A stretch of 64,000 nucleotides of DNA from Actinomyces sp. ZJ308 (GTDB taxonomy: Bacteria; Actinomycetota; Actinomycetes; Actinomycetales; Actinomycetaceae). Positions 15,495 to 25,048 of this stretch are shown here, one piece after another. The stretch covers positions 1-64,000 of the forward strand of contig NZ_JAAIJY010000016.1 of the NCBI RefSeq assembly GCF_011752065.1. The letters are read 5' to 3'. The position numbers and the translations under genes were made by a program. A model generated the notes under the pieces. The model searched no databases. It was not told the origin of the DNA and worked only from the letters and a program-made list of their open reading frames with translations. Position 1 is the stretch's first letter; each line of letters opens with the position of its first letter.

Positions 15495-17357
15495 ATGGCA
15501 CGCGCTGTCGGTATCGACCTCGGTACCACCAACTCTGCTATCGCCGTCCTCGAGGGGGGCGAGCCCACCATCATCCCGAACGCCGAGGGCGGCCGCACCA
15601 CCCCCTCCGTCGTGGCCTTCTCCAAGTCCGGCGAGATCCTCGTCGGCGAGATCGCCAAGCGCCAGGCGGTCACCAACGTCGACCGCACCATCTCCTCGGT
15701 CAAGCGCCACATGGGCACCGACTGGTCCGTCGAGATCGACGGCAAGAAGTACACCGCCCAGGAGATCAGCGCCCGCATCCTGGCCAAGCTCAAGACCGAC
15801 GCCGAGGCCTACCTGGGCGAGCCCGTCACCAACGCGGTCATCACCGTCCCGGCCTACTTCAACGACGCCGAGCGCCAGGCCACCAAGGAGGCCGGCACCA
15901 TCGCGGGCCTGACCGTGGACCGCATCGTCAACGAGCCCACCGCCGCGGCCCTGGCCTACGGCCTGGACAAGGGCAAGGAGGACGAGCTCATCCTCGTCTT
16001 CGACCTCGGTGGCGGCACCTTCGACGTCTCCCTGCTCGAGGTCGGCAAGGACGACGATGGCTTCTCCACCATCCAGGTGCGCGCCACCAACGGCGACAAC
16101 CGCCTGGGCGGTGACGACTGGGACGCCCGCATCGTCGACTGGCTGGTCAAGCAGGTCAAGAGCAAGGACGGCGTGGACCTGTCCAAGGACAAGATCGCCA
16201 TGCAGCGCCTCAAGGACGCCGCCGAGCAGGCCAAGAAGGAGCTGTCCTCGGCGACCTCCACGAACATCAACCTGCAATACCTCTCCATGAGCGAGTCCGG
16301 CCCCATCCACCTCGATGAGAAGCTCACCCGCTCCAACTTCCAGGAGATGACCGCGGACCTGCTCGAGCGCACCAAGATCCCCTTCCACAACGTCATCAAG
16401 GACGCCGGGGTCAAGGTCTCCGACATCGACCACGTGGTCCTCGTGGGCGGATCCACCCGCATGCCCGCCGTCACCGAGGTGGTGCGCGAGCTGACCGGCA
16501 AGGAGCCCAACAAGGGCGTCAACCCCGACGAGGTCGTCGCCATCGGCGCGGCCCTCCAGGCCGGCGTCATCCAGGGCGACCGCAACGACGTCCTGCTCAT
16601 CGACGTCACGCCGCTGTCCCTGGGCATCGAGACCAAGGGCGGGGTCATGACCAAGCTCATCGAGCGCAACACGGCCATCCCGACCAAGCGCTCCGAGGTC
16701 TTCTCCACCGCCGAGGACAACCAGCCCTCCGTGCTCATCCAGGTCTACCAGGGCGAGCGCGAGTTCGCCCGGGACAACAAGCCGCTGGGCACCTTCGAGC
16801 TGACCGGCATCGCCCCGGCCCCCCGCGGCGTGCCCCAGATCGAGGTCTCCTTCGACATCGACGCCAACGGCATCGTGCACGTCTCGGCCAAGGACCGCGG
16901 CACCGGCCAGGAGCAGTCCATGACCATCTCCGGCGGCTCGGCCCTGCCCAAGGAGGACATCGACCGCATGGTCAAGGAGGCCGAGGCCCACGCCGAGGAG
17001 GACAAGAAGCGCCGCGAGGACGCCGAGACCCGTAACGCCGCCGAGCAGCAGGCCTACTCCATCGAGAAGCTCCTCAAGGACAACAAGGACAAGCTGCCCG
17101 AGGACGTTCACTCCGAGGTCTCCGAGGCCGTCACCGACCTCAAGAAGGCCCTCGAGGGCGACGACATCGAGCCGGTCAAGACCGCTCAGGAGAAGCTGAG
17201 CTCGGTGGCCCAGAAGGTCGGTGAGGCCATCTACCAGGCCGACGCCGCCGCCCAGGGTGCGACCGACTCCGGCTCCGCCTCCTCCACGGGCTCCACGTCC
17301 TCCGACGACGAGGACATCGTGGACGCCGAGATCGTCGACGACGAGGACTCCAAGTGA
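15495..17357 (+). CDS. dnaK: Chaperone DnaK (Hsp70)
   Basis: A 620-residue Hsp70. The ATPase domain starts [20 protein letters not shown] (2-21) and carries the phosphate-2 motif [14 protein letters not shown] and the [12 protein letters not shown] motif. The substrate-binding domain begins after the linker [17 protein letters not shown], and the helical lid runs from about 500. The C-terminal tail is Ser/Thr-rich and acidic, ending [13 protein letters not shown], close to the usual Hsp70 ending. The ATG at 15495 has AAGGAG 9 bases upstream. This is the first gene of dnaK-grpE-dnaJ-hspR, and two HAIR sites upstream indicate HspR repression with heat induction. Confidence 0.98.
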   Translation: MARAVGIDLGTTNSAIAVLEGGEPTIIPNAEGGRTTPSVVAFSKSGEILVGEIAKRQAVTNVDRTISSVKRHMGTDWSVEIDGKKYTAQEISARILAKLKTDAEAYLGEPVTNAVITVPAYFNDAERQATKEAGTIAGLTVDRIVNEPTAAALAYGLDKGKEDELILVFDLGGGTFDVSLLEVGKDDDGFSTIQVRATNGDNRLGGDDWDARIVDWLVKQVKSKDGVDLSKDKIAMQRLKDAAEQAKKELSSATSTNINLQYLSMSESGPIHLDEKLTRSNFQEMTADLLERTKIPFHNVIKDAGVKVSDIDHVVLVGGSTRMPAVTEVVRELTGKEPNKGVNPDEVVAIGAALQAGVIQGDRNDVLLIDVTPLSLGIETKGGVMTKLIERNTAIPTKRSEVFSTAEDNQPSVLIQVYQGEREFARDNKPLGTFELTGIAPAPRGVPQIEVSFDIDANGIVHVSAKDRGTGQEQSMTISGGSALPKEDIDRMVKEAEAHAEEDKKRREDAETRNAAEQQAYSIEKLLKDNKDKLPEDVHSEVSEAVTDLKKALEGDDIEPVKTAQEKLSSVAQKVGEAIYQADAAAQGATDSGSASSTGSTSSDDEDIVDAEIVDDEDSK

Positions 17358-17989
17358 CCGCGGCCGGCCCCACCCCCGAGAACGAGGGCATCGACCCCGA
17401 GCTCCAGGCGGCCGTCGAGTCGGCCTTCGAGGAGGTGCCCGACGACGTCCGTGAAGGACTCGCCGAGGGCTCATCCGAGGGCGCGGCCGGCCAGTCCGAC
17501 GCCGCCTCCCCCGACGGGGAGGCGGCGGGGGACGACCCCCTGACCCGGGCTCAGGCCCAGGCCGCGCAGGCGGCCGACGACCTGGCCCGGGCCCGGGCGG
17601 ACCTCTACAACCTCCAGCAGGAGTACCAGGGGTTCGTGCGTCGGTCCCGCGAGGGCGCGGCCTCCCACCGGGACGCCGGCGCCGCCGGCGTCGTCGAGGC
17701 CCTCATCCCGGTCCTCGACGAGATCGAGCTGGCCCGCCAGCACGGCGACCTGACCGGCACCTTCGAGACCACGGCCGGCAAGCTCGAGTCGATCCTGGCC
17801 GAGAAGTACTCCCTGGAGCGCTTCGGTGCCGTGGGCGAGGTCTTCGACCCCACGGTTCACGAGGCCCTCATGGCCACCGAGTCCAGTGAGGTCACCGAGC
17901 CCACCATCGCCGCGGTCCTCCAGCCCGGATACCGCCTGGGCGAGCGCGTCGTGCGCGCCGCCCGCGTCCAGGTCGCCAACCCGGCCTGA
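17354..17989 (+). CDS. grpE: Nucleotide exchange factor GrpE
   Basis: A 211-residue cochaperone that releases ADP from DnaK. The acidic unstructured leader (1-65) is followed by a long coiled coil (about 65-120) and then the C-terminal beta domain, with conserved stretches [32 protein letters not shown] and the closing [21 protein letters not shown]. The GTG at 17354 overlaps the dnaK stop (GTGA), so the genes are translationally coupled. Length and order are normal for actinobacteria. Confidence 0.96.
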   Translation: MTAAGPTPENEGIDPELQAAVESAFEEVPDDVREGLAEGSSEGAAGQSDAASPDGEAAGDDPLTRAQAQAAQAADDLARARADLYNLQQEYQGFVRRSREGAASHRDAGAAGVVEALIPVLDEIELARQHGDLTGTFETTAGKLESILAEKYSLERFGAVGEVFDPTVHEALMATESSEVTEPTIAAVLQPGYRLGERVVRAARVQVANPA

Positions 17990-18184
17990 ACGGCGCCTGC
18001 GCGCCAACCACCCCGGTCCGACGTCGGACCCGGACCCGCCAGAGACGCTGGCTCGGGTCCGCCGTCGGCCGAGATGCCCCACGAGCCCTTCAGCTCAACA
18101 GCAACACGAAGCAGCAAGAAGTAACAAGAAGTAATCAGTAAGGAAAACCCACGATCACCCGGATAAGGAGGCGGTGACACGAAC

Positions 18185-19222
18185 ATGGCCAGTCAGGACT
18201 GGATGACGAAGGACTTCTACGCGGTCCTCGGCGTGAGTAAGGACGCCGACGCCGCCGCCATCAAGAAGGCCTACCGTACGCTCGCGAAGAAGTACCACCC
18301 CGACCGCAACCCCGACGACGCCGCGGCGGCAGAGAAGTTCAAGGAGATCGGGGAGGCGTACGCCGTCCTGTCCGACGAGGCCGAGCGCAAGCAGTACGAC
18401 GCGATCCGCTCGATGGCCGGAGGCGGCGCCCGCTTCCAGGCCGGAGGCCCGGGCGGGGCCGGTGGCGCGGCCGGGTTCGAGGACATCTTCTCCTCCATGT
18501 TCGGCGGCCAGAGCGGAAACGTCCGCTTCGAGACCGGCGGTGCCGGTGCCCAGCCGGACCTCGACGACCTGCTGCGCATGTTCGGCGGCACCCCCAGCCC
18601 CACCCGCTCCGGCGGGCGCCCCGGCCCCTTCGGCTTCGGGGGCTTCGGCTCCCAGCCCCAGCCGCAGAAGGGCTCCGACGTCCTGACCTCGGCCGCGCTG
18701 GACCTGCGCGACGCCGTCGCCGGCACCACCGTGGAGCTGACCGCGGACGGACGCACCATGAAGGTCCGCATTCCCTCGGGCGTGCGCGACGGCCAGAAGA
18801 TCCGCCTGCGCGGCAAGGGGCGAGCCGGCCTCAACGGCGGCGAGAACGGCGACATGGTCGTGTCCATCAGCGTCAACAAGCACCCGGTGTACTCCATCGA
18901 CCCGGTCGACGGCGCCAACCTGCGCATGGACCTGCCCGTCACCCTGCGCGAGGCGGCCCTGGGTGCCACGGTCGAGGTCCCGTTGCTCGACGGCACCACC
19001 TCCAAGATCAAGATCAAGCCCGGCACCTCCTCAGGAACCGTCATGCGCCTGCGCGGCAAGGGCGCCACCACCCGGAAGAAGACCGGCGACCTGCTGGTCA
19101 CCATCGAGGTGGCCGTGCCCAAGAAGCTCTCCAAGGCCGCCAAGGAGGCCCTTGAGGCCTTCGATGAGGCCATGGGAGACACCGACCCGCGGGCGACCCT
19201 CATGGAGGAGGCCGGCAAGTGA
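18185..19222 (+). CDS. dnaJ: DnaJ/CbpA-type J-domain chaperone without zinc finger
   Basis: A 345-residue Hsp40. The J domain (about 9-75) carries the HPD triad at 38-40, followed by a Gly/Phe-rich linker (about 78-160) and the two beta-barrel substrate-binding domains ([41 protein letters not shown]). No CxxCxGxG repeats are present, so it is a class B (CbpA/DnaJ2-like) protein even though it sits in the dnaK operon, where actinobacteria usually keep a zinc-finger DnaJ. A 195-base gap separates it from grpE. RBS: AAGGAGG at about 18164. It stimulates DnaK ATPase and delivers clients. Confidence 0.93.
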   Translation: MASQDWMTKDFYAVLGVSKDADAAAIKKAYRTLAKKYHPDRNPDDAAAAEKFKEIGEAYAVLSDEAERKQYDAIRSMAGGGARFQAGGPGGAGGAAGFEDIFSSMFGGQSGNVRFETGGAGAQPDLDDLLRMFGGTPSPTRSGGRPGPFGFGGFGSQPQPQKGSDVLTSAALDLRDAVAGTTVELTADGRTMKVRIPSGVRDGQKIRLRGKGRAGLNGGENGDMVVSISVNKHPVYSIDPVDGANLRMDLPVTLREAALGATVEVPLLDGTTSKIKIKPGTSSGTVMRLRGKGATTRKKTGDLLVTIEVAVPKKLSKAAKEALEAFDEAMGDTDPRATLMEEAGK

Positions 19223-19746
19223 GCCGGCGTCGGGCCGGGCAGGGCCTGGGCTACCTGGCCGAGGACGCCTCCGAGCGCGCGGTCTACGTGGTCTCCGTGG
19301 CGGCCGAGCTCGCCGGGATGCACCCCCAGACCCTGCGCCAGTACGACCGGCTCGGACTGGTCAGCCCCGCCCGGACCCGCGGGCGGGGCCGGCGCTACTC
19401 CCACCGTGACGTCGAGCGCCTGCGCCGCATCCAGTCCCTGTCCCAGGAGGGCATCAACCTCGAGGGCATCCGCCGTATTCTCGACCTGGAGGCCCGTGTC
19501 GAGGAGCTCGAGGCCGACAACGCCCGCATGCGCAGCCGGGAGGCCGTCGTCCAGCGGATCTTCGCCGCGGCCGCCGACGGCGAGGTCCAGGTCGTCGCGC
19601 CCGGTCGACGGAGCCGCGGCCACGAGAGCCGTCGCCCCGAGCCGGGAGGCGGGCGCCCGACGAACCCGGCCGATGTCGCTCCCGGGACGAGCCCCGTGAG
19701 CACGGCGCTCGTCCCCACGAGGTCCGGGCGATTCCCGCAGCGCTGA
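19219..19746 (+). CDS. hspR: Heat-shock repressor HspR (MerR family)
   Basis: A 175-residue repressor. The MerR-type winged helix covers about 30-100 and contains [35 protein letters not shown] and [21 protein letters not shown] short coiled coil (about 95-115) gives dimerisation, and an unstructured basic C-terminal part of about 60 residues follows. The HPQTLRxY motif and the place after dnaJ (GTGA overlap) are diagnostic for HspR. It is expected to bind the HAIR sites at 15345, 15408 and 35114, repressing dnaK and clpB with DnaK as co-repressor, as established in Streptomyces and mycobacteria. Confidence 0.95.
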   Translation: MSRRRAGQGLGYLAEDASERAVYVVSVAAELAGMHPQTLRQYDRLGLVSPARTRGRGRRYSHRDVERLRRIQSLSQEGINLEGIRRILDLEARVEELEADNARMRSREAVVQRIFAAAADGEVQVVAPGRRSRGHESRRPEPGGGRPTNPADVAPGTSPVSTALVPTRSGRFPQR

Positions 19747-19768
19747 CGAGGACAGGGTCGGGTCTGCC

Positions 19769-19800
19769 GGGGGAATGATCCCCCAGGGGAATGATCCCCC
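19769..19800. terminator. Tandem hairpins after hspR
   Basis: Two nearly identical small hairpins stand in a row: GGGGGA-ATGA-TCCCCC (19769-19784) and GGGGA-ATGA-TCCCC (19786-19799). They form a 17-base tandem repeat just after the hspR stop and before the first DUF418 gene. They probably terminate or attenuate the heat-shock transcript, though no T-run follows. Confidence 0.55.
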
Positions 19801-19846
19801 AGGTGGGGGAGGAAGGCCGAGCCGTTTCAACCGTAAGGTGGCTGGC

Positions 19847-21148
19847 ATGCGGATGACGACCTCCTTCACCGGCTCCCGGGGTGTGCGCTACCCCGCCCCC
19901 GACGTGGCCCGCGGTCTCATGCTCCTGCTGATCGCCGTGGCCAACGTCCCGTCATGGAACAGGATGCCCGACAACTTCCTCGGCACTCGCCCGGCATCAA
20001 CAGCTGATACCTGGTGGGTGTTCGTCCGGGTGCTCCTCGTCGACCACCGGGCCTACCCGCTGTTCGCGATGCTGTTCGGCTTCGGGCTCATGACCATGAT
20101 CAACCGGCGCATCGCCTCCGTGACGCAGGCCTGTCTCCGGTCCCTCCCGGGCGTGGACGCCGGCCGTGAGCCGACGCCGCAGGAGGAGGCCTGGGCCCGC
20201 GAGCAGGCCACCCTCGACGCCCGGCGCCTCGTGCGACGTCGGGGCTGGTGGATGATCCTGTTCGGGTTCGTCCACGGCATCATCTTCTCCGGCGACATCA
20301 TCGGCGCCTACGGTCTGGTCGCCGTCATCCTCGCCGGGTGGCTGGCCCGCAAGAGGTACACCCATCTGTACGCCGTCGGTGCCATCATCATGCTGGTAGC
20401 CACCGGCAGCTTCCTGGCGATGGGCTTCGCCTCCCCGGAGAGCACCGCCGTGTGGTCCGGACAGCAGCAGAGCCCGGCCTTGACGGGACTTCCCTGGTTC
20501 GTCATCAACATCGAGGTGTGGACCATCGCTTTGTTCGCTCAGGTCCTGATTGTACTGATCGTGCCCGCGGCGGTGATCGGCGCGCGTCTGGCCGACACCG
20601 ACCTCATCACCCAGCCGGATCGGCACCGCCGCCTGCTCGTCCTGGTGGGGATCGGCGGCCTGGTCATCGGGGCGCTCGGAGCGCTCCACAGCGCCCTGAC
20701 CGGTGTGCTGCCCATCTCGGAGTGGCCGTGGGACGCCGCCGCCAAGGAGCTCTTCGGCATTGTTGGCGCCTGCGGCTGGCTGGCGCTGTTGGCCCTGTAC
20801 GCCGGCGGCCCGCCGCCGGACGGGCGACTTACCGGTGTGCGCAGGCTCGCCTCCGCCGTTGGGCGCCGGTCCATGACCGTCTACCTGTCCCAGACGATCC
20901 TGTTCGGGACCATCTTCGTCCTCATCCCGATCCTGGCCACCGGCGAGCGCCTGTGGGTGGGGCAGGCCGCAGCCGCCCTCATTGCGCTGGCGGTCTGGGC
21001 CGTGACCGTGGTGCTGTGCGCGGTTCTGGAGCGCGGCGGTCATGCCGGGCCCTTCGAGACGCTGCTGCGCACCGCCGTGGCCCGCAGCGAGCGCAAGCGT
21101 CCGGTGACGGCGCCGCCTGCCCAGCCCGTCACCCAGCCGGGGGCGTAA
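19847..21148 (+). CDS. DUF418-domain membrane protein, paralogue 1
   Basis: A 433-residue polytopic membrane protein (about ten hydrophobic segments). The N-terminus MRMTTSFTGSRGVRYPAPDV is shared with the two genes downstream. The core contains FAMLFGFGLMTMINRRIAS, DARRLVRRRGWWMILFGFVH and the C-terminal DUF418-type stretch AVGRRSMTVYLSQTILFG. DUF418/YeiB-like proteins are of unknown function, possibly transporters or acyltransferase-like membrane enzymes. The ATG at 19847 is chosen by alignment with the paralogues' starts. It is the first of three tandem copies, each with its own upstream gap of 50-140 bases. Confidence 0.85.
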   Translation: MRMTTSFTGSRGVRYPAPDVARGLMLLLIAVANVPSWNRMPDNFLGTRPASTADTWWVFVRVLLVDHRAYPLFAMLFGFGLMTMINRRIASVTQACLRSLPGVDAGREPTPQEEAWAREQATLDARRLVRRRGWWMILFGFVHGIIFSGDIIGAYGLVAVILAGWLARKRYTHLYAVGAIIMLVATGSFLAMGFASPESTAVWSGQQQSPALTGLPWFVINIEVWTIALFAQVLIVLIVPAAVIGARLADTDLITQPDRHRRLLVLVGIGGLVIGALGALHSALTGVLPISEWPWDAAAKELFGIVGACGWLALLALYAGGPPPDGRLTGVRRLASAVGRRSMTVYLSQTILFGTIFVLIPILATGERLWVGQAAAALIALAVWAVTVVLCAVLERGGHAGPFETLLRTAVARSERKRPVTAPPAQPVTQPGA

Positions 21149-21290
21149 CCCTCCGCCTCAGCGCACACACCGCCCTGCCCGGGCCGTCCTCCGGAAGAAT
21201 GGCCGGGGGACGGCCTCCACCTTTCGGCGGACGTGATCTCGGCGCTTAAGGCGGACGCCGCGTAGTGACCGGCTTTCATACGGTCGAGTC

Positions 21291-22724
21291 ATGAACACGA
21301 CGACCTCGCTCGCGACATCCTTCACCGGCTCTCGCGGCCTGCGCTACCCCGCTCCCGACGTCGCCCGCGGCTTCATGCTGCTCCTCATCGCCCTGGCCAA
21401 TATCGGCTTCTGGGTCTCCGCGCCCTCCGACTCACAGGGGCGTGCCGTGCTGTCCGCGGCCGACAGGACCTGGGGCGTCCTCAACGCCCTGCTCATCCAC
21501 CAGCGCGCCTACCCACTGTTCGCCCTGCTCTTCGGCTTCGGGCTGGCCACGATGATCAACCGCCGCATCGCCTCCGGCACCCGCGCCTACTGCCAGGGGC
21601 TGACCGGCGGGCTCCGGGCGCCGTCGGCCGCCGAGGTCGACCGGGCCCGGGAGCAGGCGATAGTCGACGCCCGCCGCCTCGTGCGGCGCCGCGGCCTGTG
21701 GATGGTGCTGTTCGGGCTGGTCCACGGCATCTTCTTCCCCTCTGAGATCATCGGCGCCTACGGCATCGTCGCCGTCGTCTTCGCCGGATGGATCGCCCGC
21801 AAGCACCACAAGCGCCAGCTGACGGTGTGCGTCCTCGTCCTTCTGATCCAGGTCGTGCCGGTGATCCTGTCGATGCTGTCCGCGCCCGACGCCGGAGCGG
21901 CCGCCTCCGCCGCAGGGAGCACCGTCCCGGCGGCCGCGGCCCCCACCGAGTCGGCTGAGTCGGCCGAGTCGGCACTGTCGACGCTGCCCTGGTTCGTGAC
22001 CAACGTCGGTGAGTGGCTCAGCCTCGCCATCGGGGTGGCCCGCACCACGATGGTTCTTCCGGCCGCCTTCCTCGGTGCCCGACTGGCCGACTCGGGCCTC
22101 ATCGCCCACCCGGAGCGTCACCGTGGTCCTCTGGCCGCCGCCGGGATCGGTGGGCTGGCCCTCGGGGCGCTCGGAGCGCTCCACGAGATCCTGGCTCCCC
22201 TCACAGGCTCTCAGCCCTGGGAGATCGATCCCACGTTGATCATGGTCCTGGGCCTGGCCGGAGGCTGCGGCTGGCTCGCCGTGCTGACCCTCTACGCGGG
22301 TGGACCGACGTCGGACGGCCGGCTGACCGGCCTCAGGTGGCTGCTCGCCGGCGTGGGACGCCGCTCCATGAGCGCCTACCTGTTCCAGACACTCATGTTC
22401 GCCACCATGTTCGTCGTCATGCCGAGACTGACCGGGACCTCCCTGACGCTGGGGCCTGCGGCGGCCGCCGGGGTCGCGGCGATGGTCTGGCTGACGATCG
22501 TGGGCGCCTGCGCCGTCATGGAACGACTCGGCATGCCCGGTCCCTTCGAGATCCTGCTGCGCACCGCCGTCGCCCGCAGCGAGCGTAGCCGCACGACCCC
22601 GCTCGTCGAGCGGGCTCCTGCCCGGAACGCGGCGGCGCCCCTCGTGCAGTCGGGGAACACGACAACGCTGACCGCCCATGCCCACGCGCAGGCTCCCGGC
22701 CGCCACGTGCTCGCGGGAGCCTGA
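21291..22724 (+). CDS. DUF418-domain membrane protein, paralogue 2
   Basis: A 477-residue membrane protein aligned end to end with its neighbours. Shared blocks are SFTGSRGLRYPAPDVARGFM, LFALLFGFGLATMINRRIAS and GLRWLLAGVGRRSMSAYLFQ. It differs by a Ser/Ala/Glu-rich insertion at about 200-228, containing repeated SAES units, inside what should be an extracytoplasmic or cytoplasmic loop, and by a longer basic C-terminal tail. The duplication is recent enough for long identical stretches yet the loops have diverged, which may mean different partners or substrates. Function unknown. Confidence 0.85.
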   Translation: MNTTTSLATSFTGSRGLRYPAPDVARGFMLLLIALANIGFWVSAPSDSQGRAVLSAADRTWGVLNALLIHQRAYPLFALLFGFGLATMINRRIASGTRAYCQGLTGGLRAPSAAEVDRAREQAIVDARRLVRRRGLWMVLFGLVHGIFFPSEIIGAYGIVAVVFAGWIARKHHKRQLTVCVLVLLIQVVPVILSMLSAPDAGAAASAAGSTVPAAAAPTESAESAESALSTLPWFVTNVGEWLSLAIGVARTTMVLPAAFLGARLADSGLIAHPERHRGPLAAAGIGGLALGALGALHEILAPLTGSQPWEIDPTLIMVLGLAGGCGWLAVLTLYAGGPTSDGRLTGLRWLLAGVGRRSMSAYLFQTLMFATMFVVMPRLTGTSLTLGPAAAAGVAAMVWLTIVGACAVMERLGMPGPFEILLRTAVARSERSRTTPLVERAPARNAAAPLVQSGNTTTLTAHAHAQAPGRHVLAGA

Positions 22725-22901
22725 ACCGCAGCCGGTTGCTGGACGCGAGTCCTCGGCGAGGCGAGTGCGAGGATGAGGAGCCCTGGCCCTCCGGGAGGAG
22801 AGGCCGGGGCTCCGTTCATCCCCAGGGTGGAGCGGATCGGTGGGAGTGAACGGATCCTGCGGGGGAGGTGCGGATCACTGCCGATTCCTACCGTGGAGGA
22901 C

Positions 22902-24239
22902 ATGAGCCTCACGACCTCCTTCACCGCCTTCCGAGGCCCGCGCTTCCCAGCCCCGGACGTCTCCCGCGGCCTCATGCTCCTGTTCATCGCGCTGGCCAAC
23001 ACTCCCTTCTGGGTCGTCACCACACGCTCCTCCGCCCCCGGCGACGCCGTCGACACGGCCTGGCTGTGGGTGCGCACCCTCCTGGTCGACCACCGGGCCT
23101 ATCCGCTGTTCGCGATGCTGTTCGGCTTCGGGCTGGCCACGATGATCAACCGGCGCATCGCCTCGGGGACGCAGGCCTGTCTCCAGTCCCTCCCGGGTGT
23201 GGACGCGGGCCGTGAGCCGACGCCGCAGGAGGTCGCCTGGGCCCGCGAGCAGGCCACCCTCGACGCCCGCCGCCTCGTGCGACGCCGAGGCCTATGGATG
23301 ATCCTCTTCGGCGCCGCCCACGCCGTGCTCTTCTCCGGCGACATCATCGGCACCTACGGACTGGTCGCCGTCGTCTTCGCCGGATGGCTCTCCCGCAAGC
23401 ACTGGAAGCGGGCCACGGCCGTCAGCGCTGTGGTCACCGCCCTCGTCATCACGACGATGTACACCATGGGCAGCTTCGTGGCGGCTCAGGGCCTGAGCGC
23501 AGCGGCGGGTGGGCAGCCGCAGGCCACCGGCGCGACCACCCCGCTGTCCCAGGCCGTCGCCAGCGTGACGTCCTGGGGCGGAAACACGGTGTTGACGGTG
23601 CTCCTGTCCATGGTGCTCCCGTCGATGTTCCTCGGTGCCCGCCTGGCCGACACCGATCTCATCGCCCACCCCGAGCGCCACCGCCGCCTCCTGGCCGCCG
23701 TCGGCCTGATCGGTCTGGGAGTCGGGGCTGCAGGAGGCGTGGGGTACGCCATCTGGTCCACGGGCGGGCACCTGGCCGCCTGGGCCGCTCCCCTTCACGA
23801 GGTCACCGGACTGGCCGGTGCCTGCGGCTGGCTCGCCCTGCTGGCCCTCTACGCCGGAGGGCCGACGTCGGACGGAACGGCTCGTCGAGAGCTGACGGGC
23901 CCGCGCCGGATGGCCTCCGCCGTCGGGCGGCGCTCCATGACCGCCTACCTCACCCAGACCCTGCTCCTCGCCGCTGTCTTCCTGATCGTGCCGGCCCTGA
24001 CCGGGATCGAGCTTCACCTGGGAGAGGCACGGGCCGCGGGGATGGCGCTGGTGGTCTGGTTGGTGACCGTCGGTCTGTGCGTGGCGCTGGATCGCGGTGG
24101 TCACGCCGGTCCCTTCGAGACCCTGCTGCGCACCGCCGTCGCCCGCAGCGAGCGCCGACGCCGGCTCCCGGCGCCTCCCTCTCCGGCTGCCCCGGTGGAG
24201 CATGGTGTGTCTCCCGACGTCTACGAGCTGGTTCGCTGA
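22902..24239 (+). CDS. DUF418-domain membrane protein, paralogue 3
   Basis: A 445-residue membrane protein starting MSLTTSFTAFRGPRFPAPDV. The ATG at 22902 has GGAGGA 2-7 bases upstream and aligns with the starts of the other two copies. Its central region is closer to paralogue 1 than to paralogue 2: the LPGVDAGREPTPQEVAWARE loop is almost identical in copies 1 and 3 and altered in copy 2. The DUF418-like C-terminus (AVGRRSMTAYLTQTLLLA) is intact. Role unknown. Confidence 0.85.
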   Translation: MSLTTSFTAFRGPRFPAPDVSRGLMLLFIALANTPFWVVTTRSSAPGDAVDTAWLWVRTLLVDHRAYPLFAMLFGFGLATMINRRIASGTQACLQSLPGVDAGREPTPQEVAWAREQATLDARRLVRRRGLWMILFGAAHAVLFSGDIIGTYGLVAVVFAGWLSRKHWKRATAVSAVVTALVITTMYTMGSFVAAQGLSAAAGGQPQATGATTPLSQAVASVTSWGGNTVLTVLLSMVLPSMFLGARLADTDLIAHPERHRRLLAAVGLIGLGVGAAGGVGYAIWSTGGHLAAWAAPLHEVTGLAGACGWLALLALYAGGPTSDGTARRELTGPRRMASAVGRRSMTAYLTQTLLLAAVFLIVPALTGIELHLGEARAAGMALVVWLVTVGLCVALDRGGHAGPFETLLRTAVARSERRRRLPAPPSPAAPVEHGVSPDVYELVR

Positions 24240-24498
24240 TGGTCGGAGACACGTTTCGGTGCGCGAGTCCATGGGGAGATCTTCCCCGGCGGTCATAGTG
24301 GACGCACCGCCCCCGTATTCCCCGGGGCTCCCGCATGGTGGAACGGCGGATAACCGCCCCAACAGCGCGAAATCTCCCCACATTCCGGGTGTTGTGAGTC
24401 GTCCTGCAAGATGTGAGGGTTGACCTTTCCGTTTCACAGGGCAGAGTAGACGCGGTAGCCTGCCTGCGTCCCCAACACTGAAGGAAGCGAACAGTCTC

Positions 24499-24954
24499 AT
24501 GACTCAGCCCCCCAACCCCGGTCAGCCCTTCTACCCGCAGCAGCCCTCCGCTCCCTCCGCTCCGGCAACGGGTCAGCCCTACCCGCCCCAGCAGCAGTTC
24601 CAGGGCGGTCCCGGTGCCCCGGGTGGTCCCGGCGCCCCCGGTCAGCCCTTCCCGCCGGCGCAGGCAGGGGACAGCTTCATGGGTAACCTCTTCGACACGG
24701 CCAAGCCCTTCGCTGAGAAGTTCGGCAAGGTGTTCTTCTACATTGCCGCCGCTGCCCTGATCGTCAGCTGGTTCTACTCGGCCTACAACACTGGCGAGGC
24801 CAACGGCACCTATGACACCGACACTCTGAGCCGCAGCTTCAACTTCGGTCGGTTCCTTCTGAGCCTGCTCCTGGACGCCCCCTGGACCTTCGTGCAGATC
24901 GGTCTGGTCCGTCTCTTCGTGGAGCTGGTCATCAACTCGGGCAAGAAGAACTAG
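24499..24954 (+). CDS. Pro/Gly-rich membrane protein, DUF4282-like
   Basis: A 151-residue protein. The N-terminal 60 residues are Pro/Gln/Gly-rich (repeated PYPPQ and GAPGGPG units), a disordered leader common in actinobacterial membrane proteins. Two membrane segments follow (about 77-95 and 115-138), ending FVQIGLVRLFVELVINSGKK. The spacing of the two helices and the closing Arg-Leu-x-x-Glu-Leu resemble DUF4282 proteins; this assignment is tentative. The ATG at 24499 follows GAAGGAAG. It is a single gene with a strong hairpin (25012-25048) beyond its stop. Confidence 0.7.
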   Translation: MTQPPNPGQPFYPQQPSAPSAPATGQPYPPQQQFQGGPGAPGGPGAPGQPFPPAQAGDSFMGNLFDTAKPFAEKFGKVFFYIAAAALIVSWFYSAYNTGEANGTYDTDTLSRSFNFGRFLLSLLLDAPWTFVQIGLVRLFVELVINSGKKN

Positions 24955-25011
24955 CAGCTCCCAAGCGACGCTCTCCAGCGGACCCTCGGATCCGCAGCCG
25001 GCCTCGTGCTT

Positions 25012-25048
25012 CTGACGGCCGCCAACCCGTGTGGTTGGCGGCCGTCAG
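25012..25048. terminator. Bidirectional terminator hairpin
   Basis: CTGACGGCCGCCAAC pairs perfectly (15 bp) with GTTGGCGGCCGTCAG around a 7-base loop. It lies between the convergent DUF4282-like gene and the histidine kinase and overlaps the kinase stop codon. It can end transcription from both sides. Confidence 0.8.

Noticed and set aside
15045-17474. A long open frame on the minus strand across the whole of dnaK (about 800 codons).
   Set aside because: It is the GC-bias shadow of dnaK: Gly/Leu/Val/Asp-rich without domains, no ribosome binding site, and antisense to a certain gene.
19769-19800. The tandem GGGGGAATGATCCCCC units considered as an integration site or origin iteron.
   Set aside because: Only two short copies, each self-complementary, directly after a stop codon; hairpins at a transcript end explain them better.
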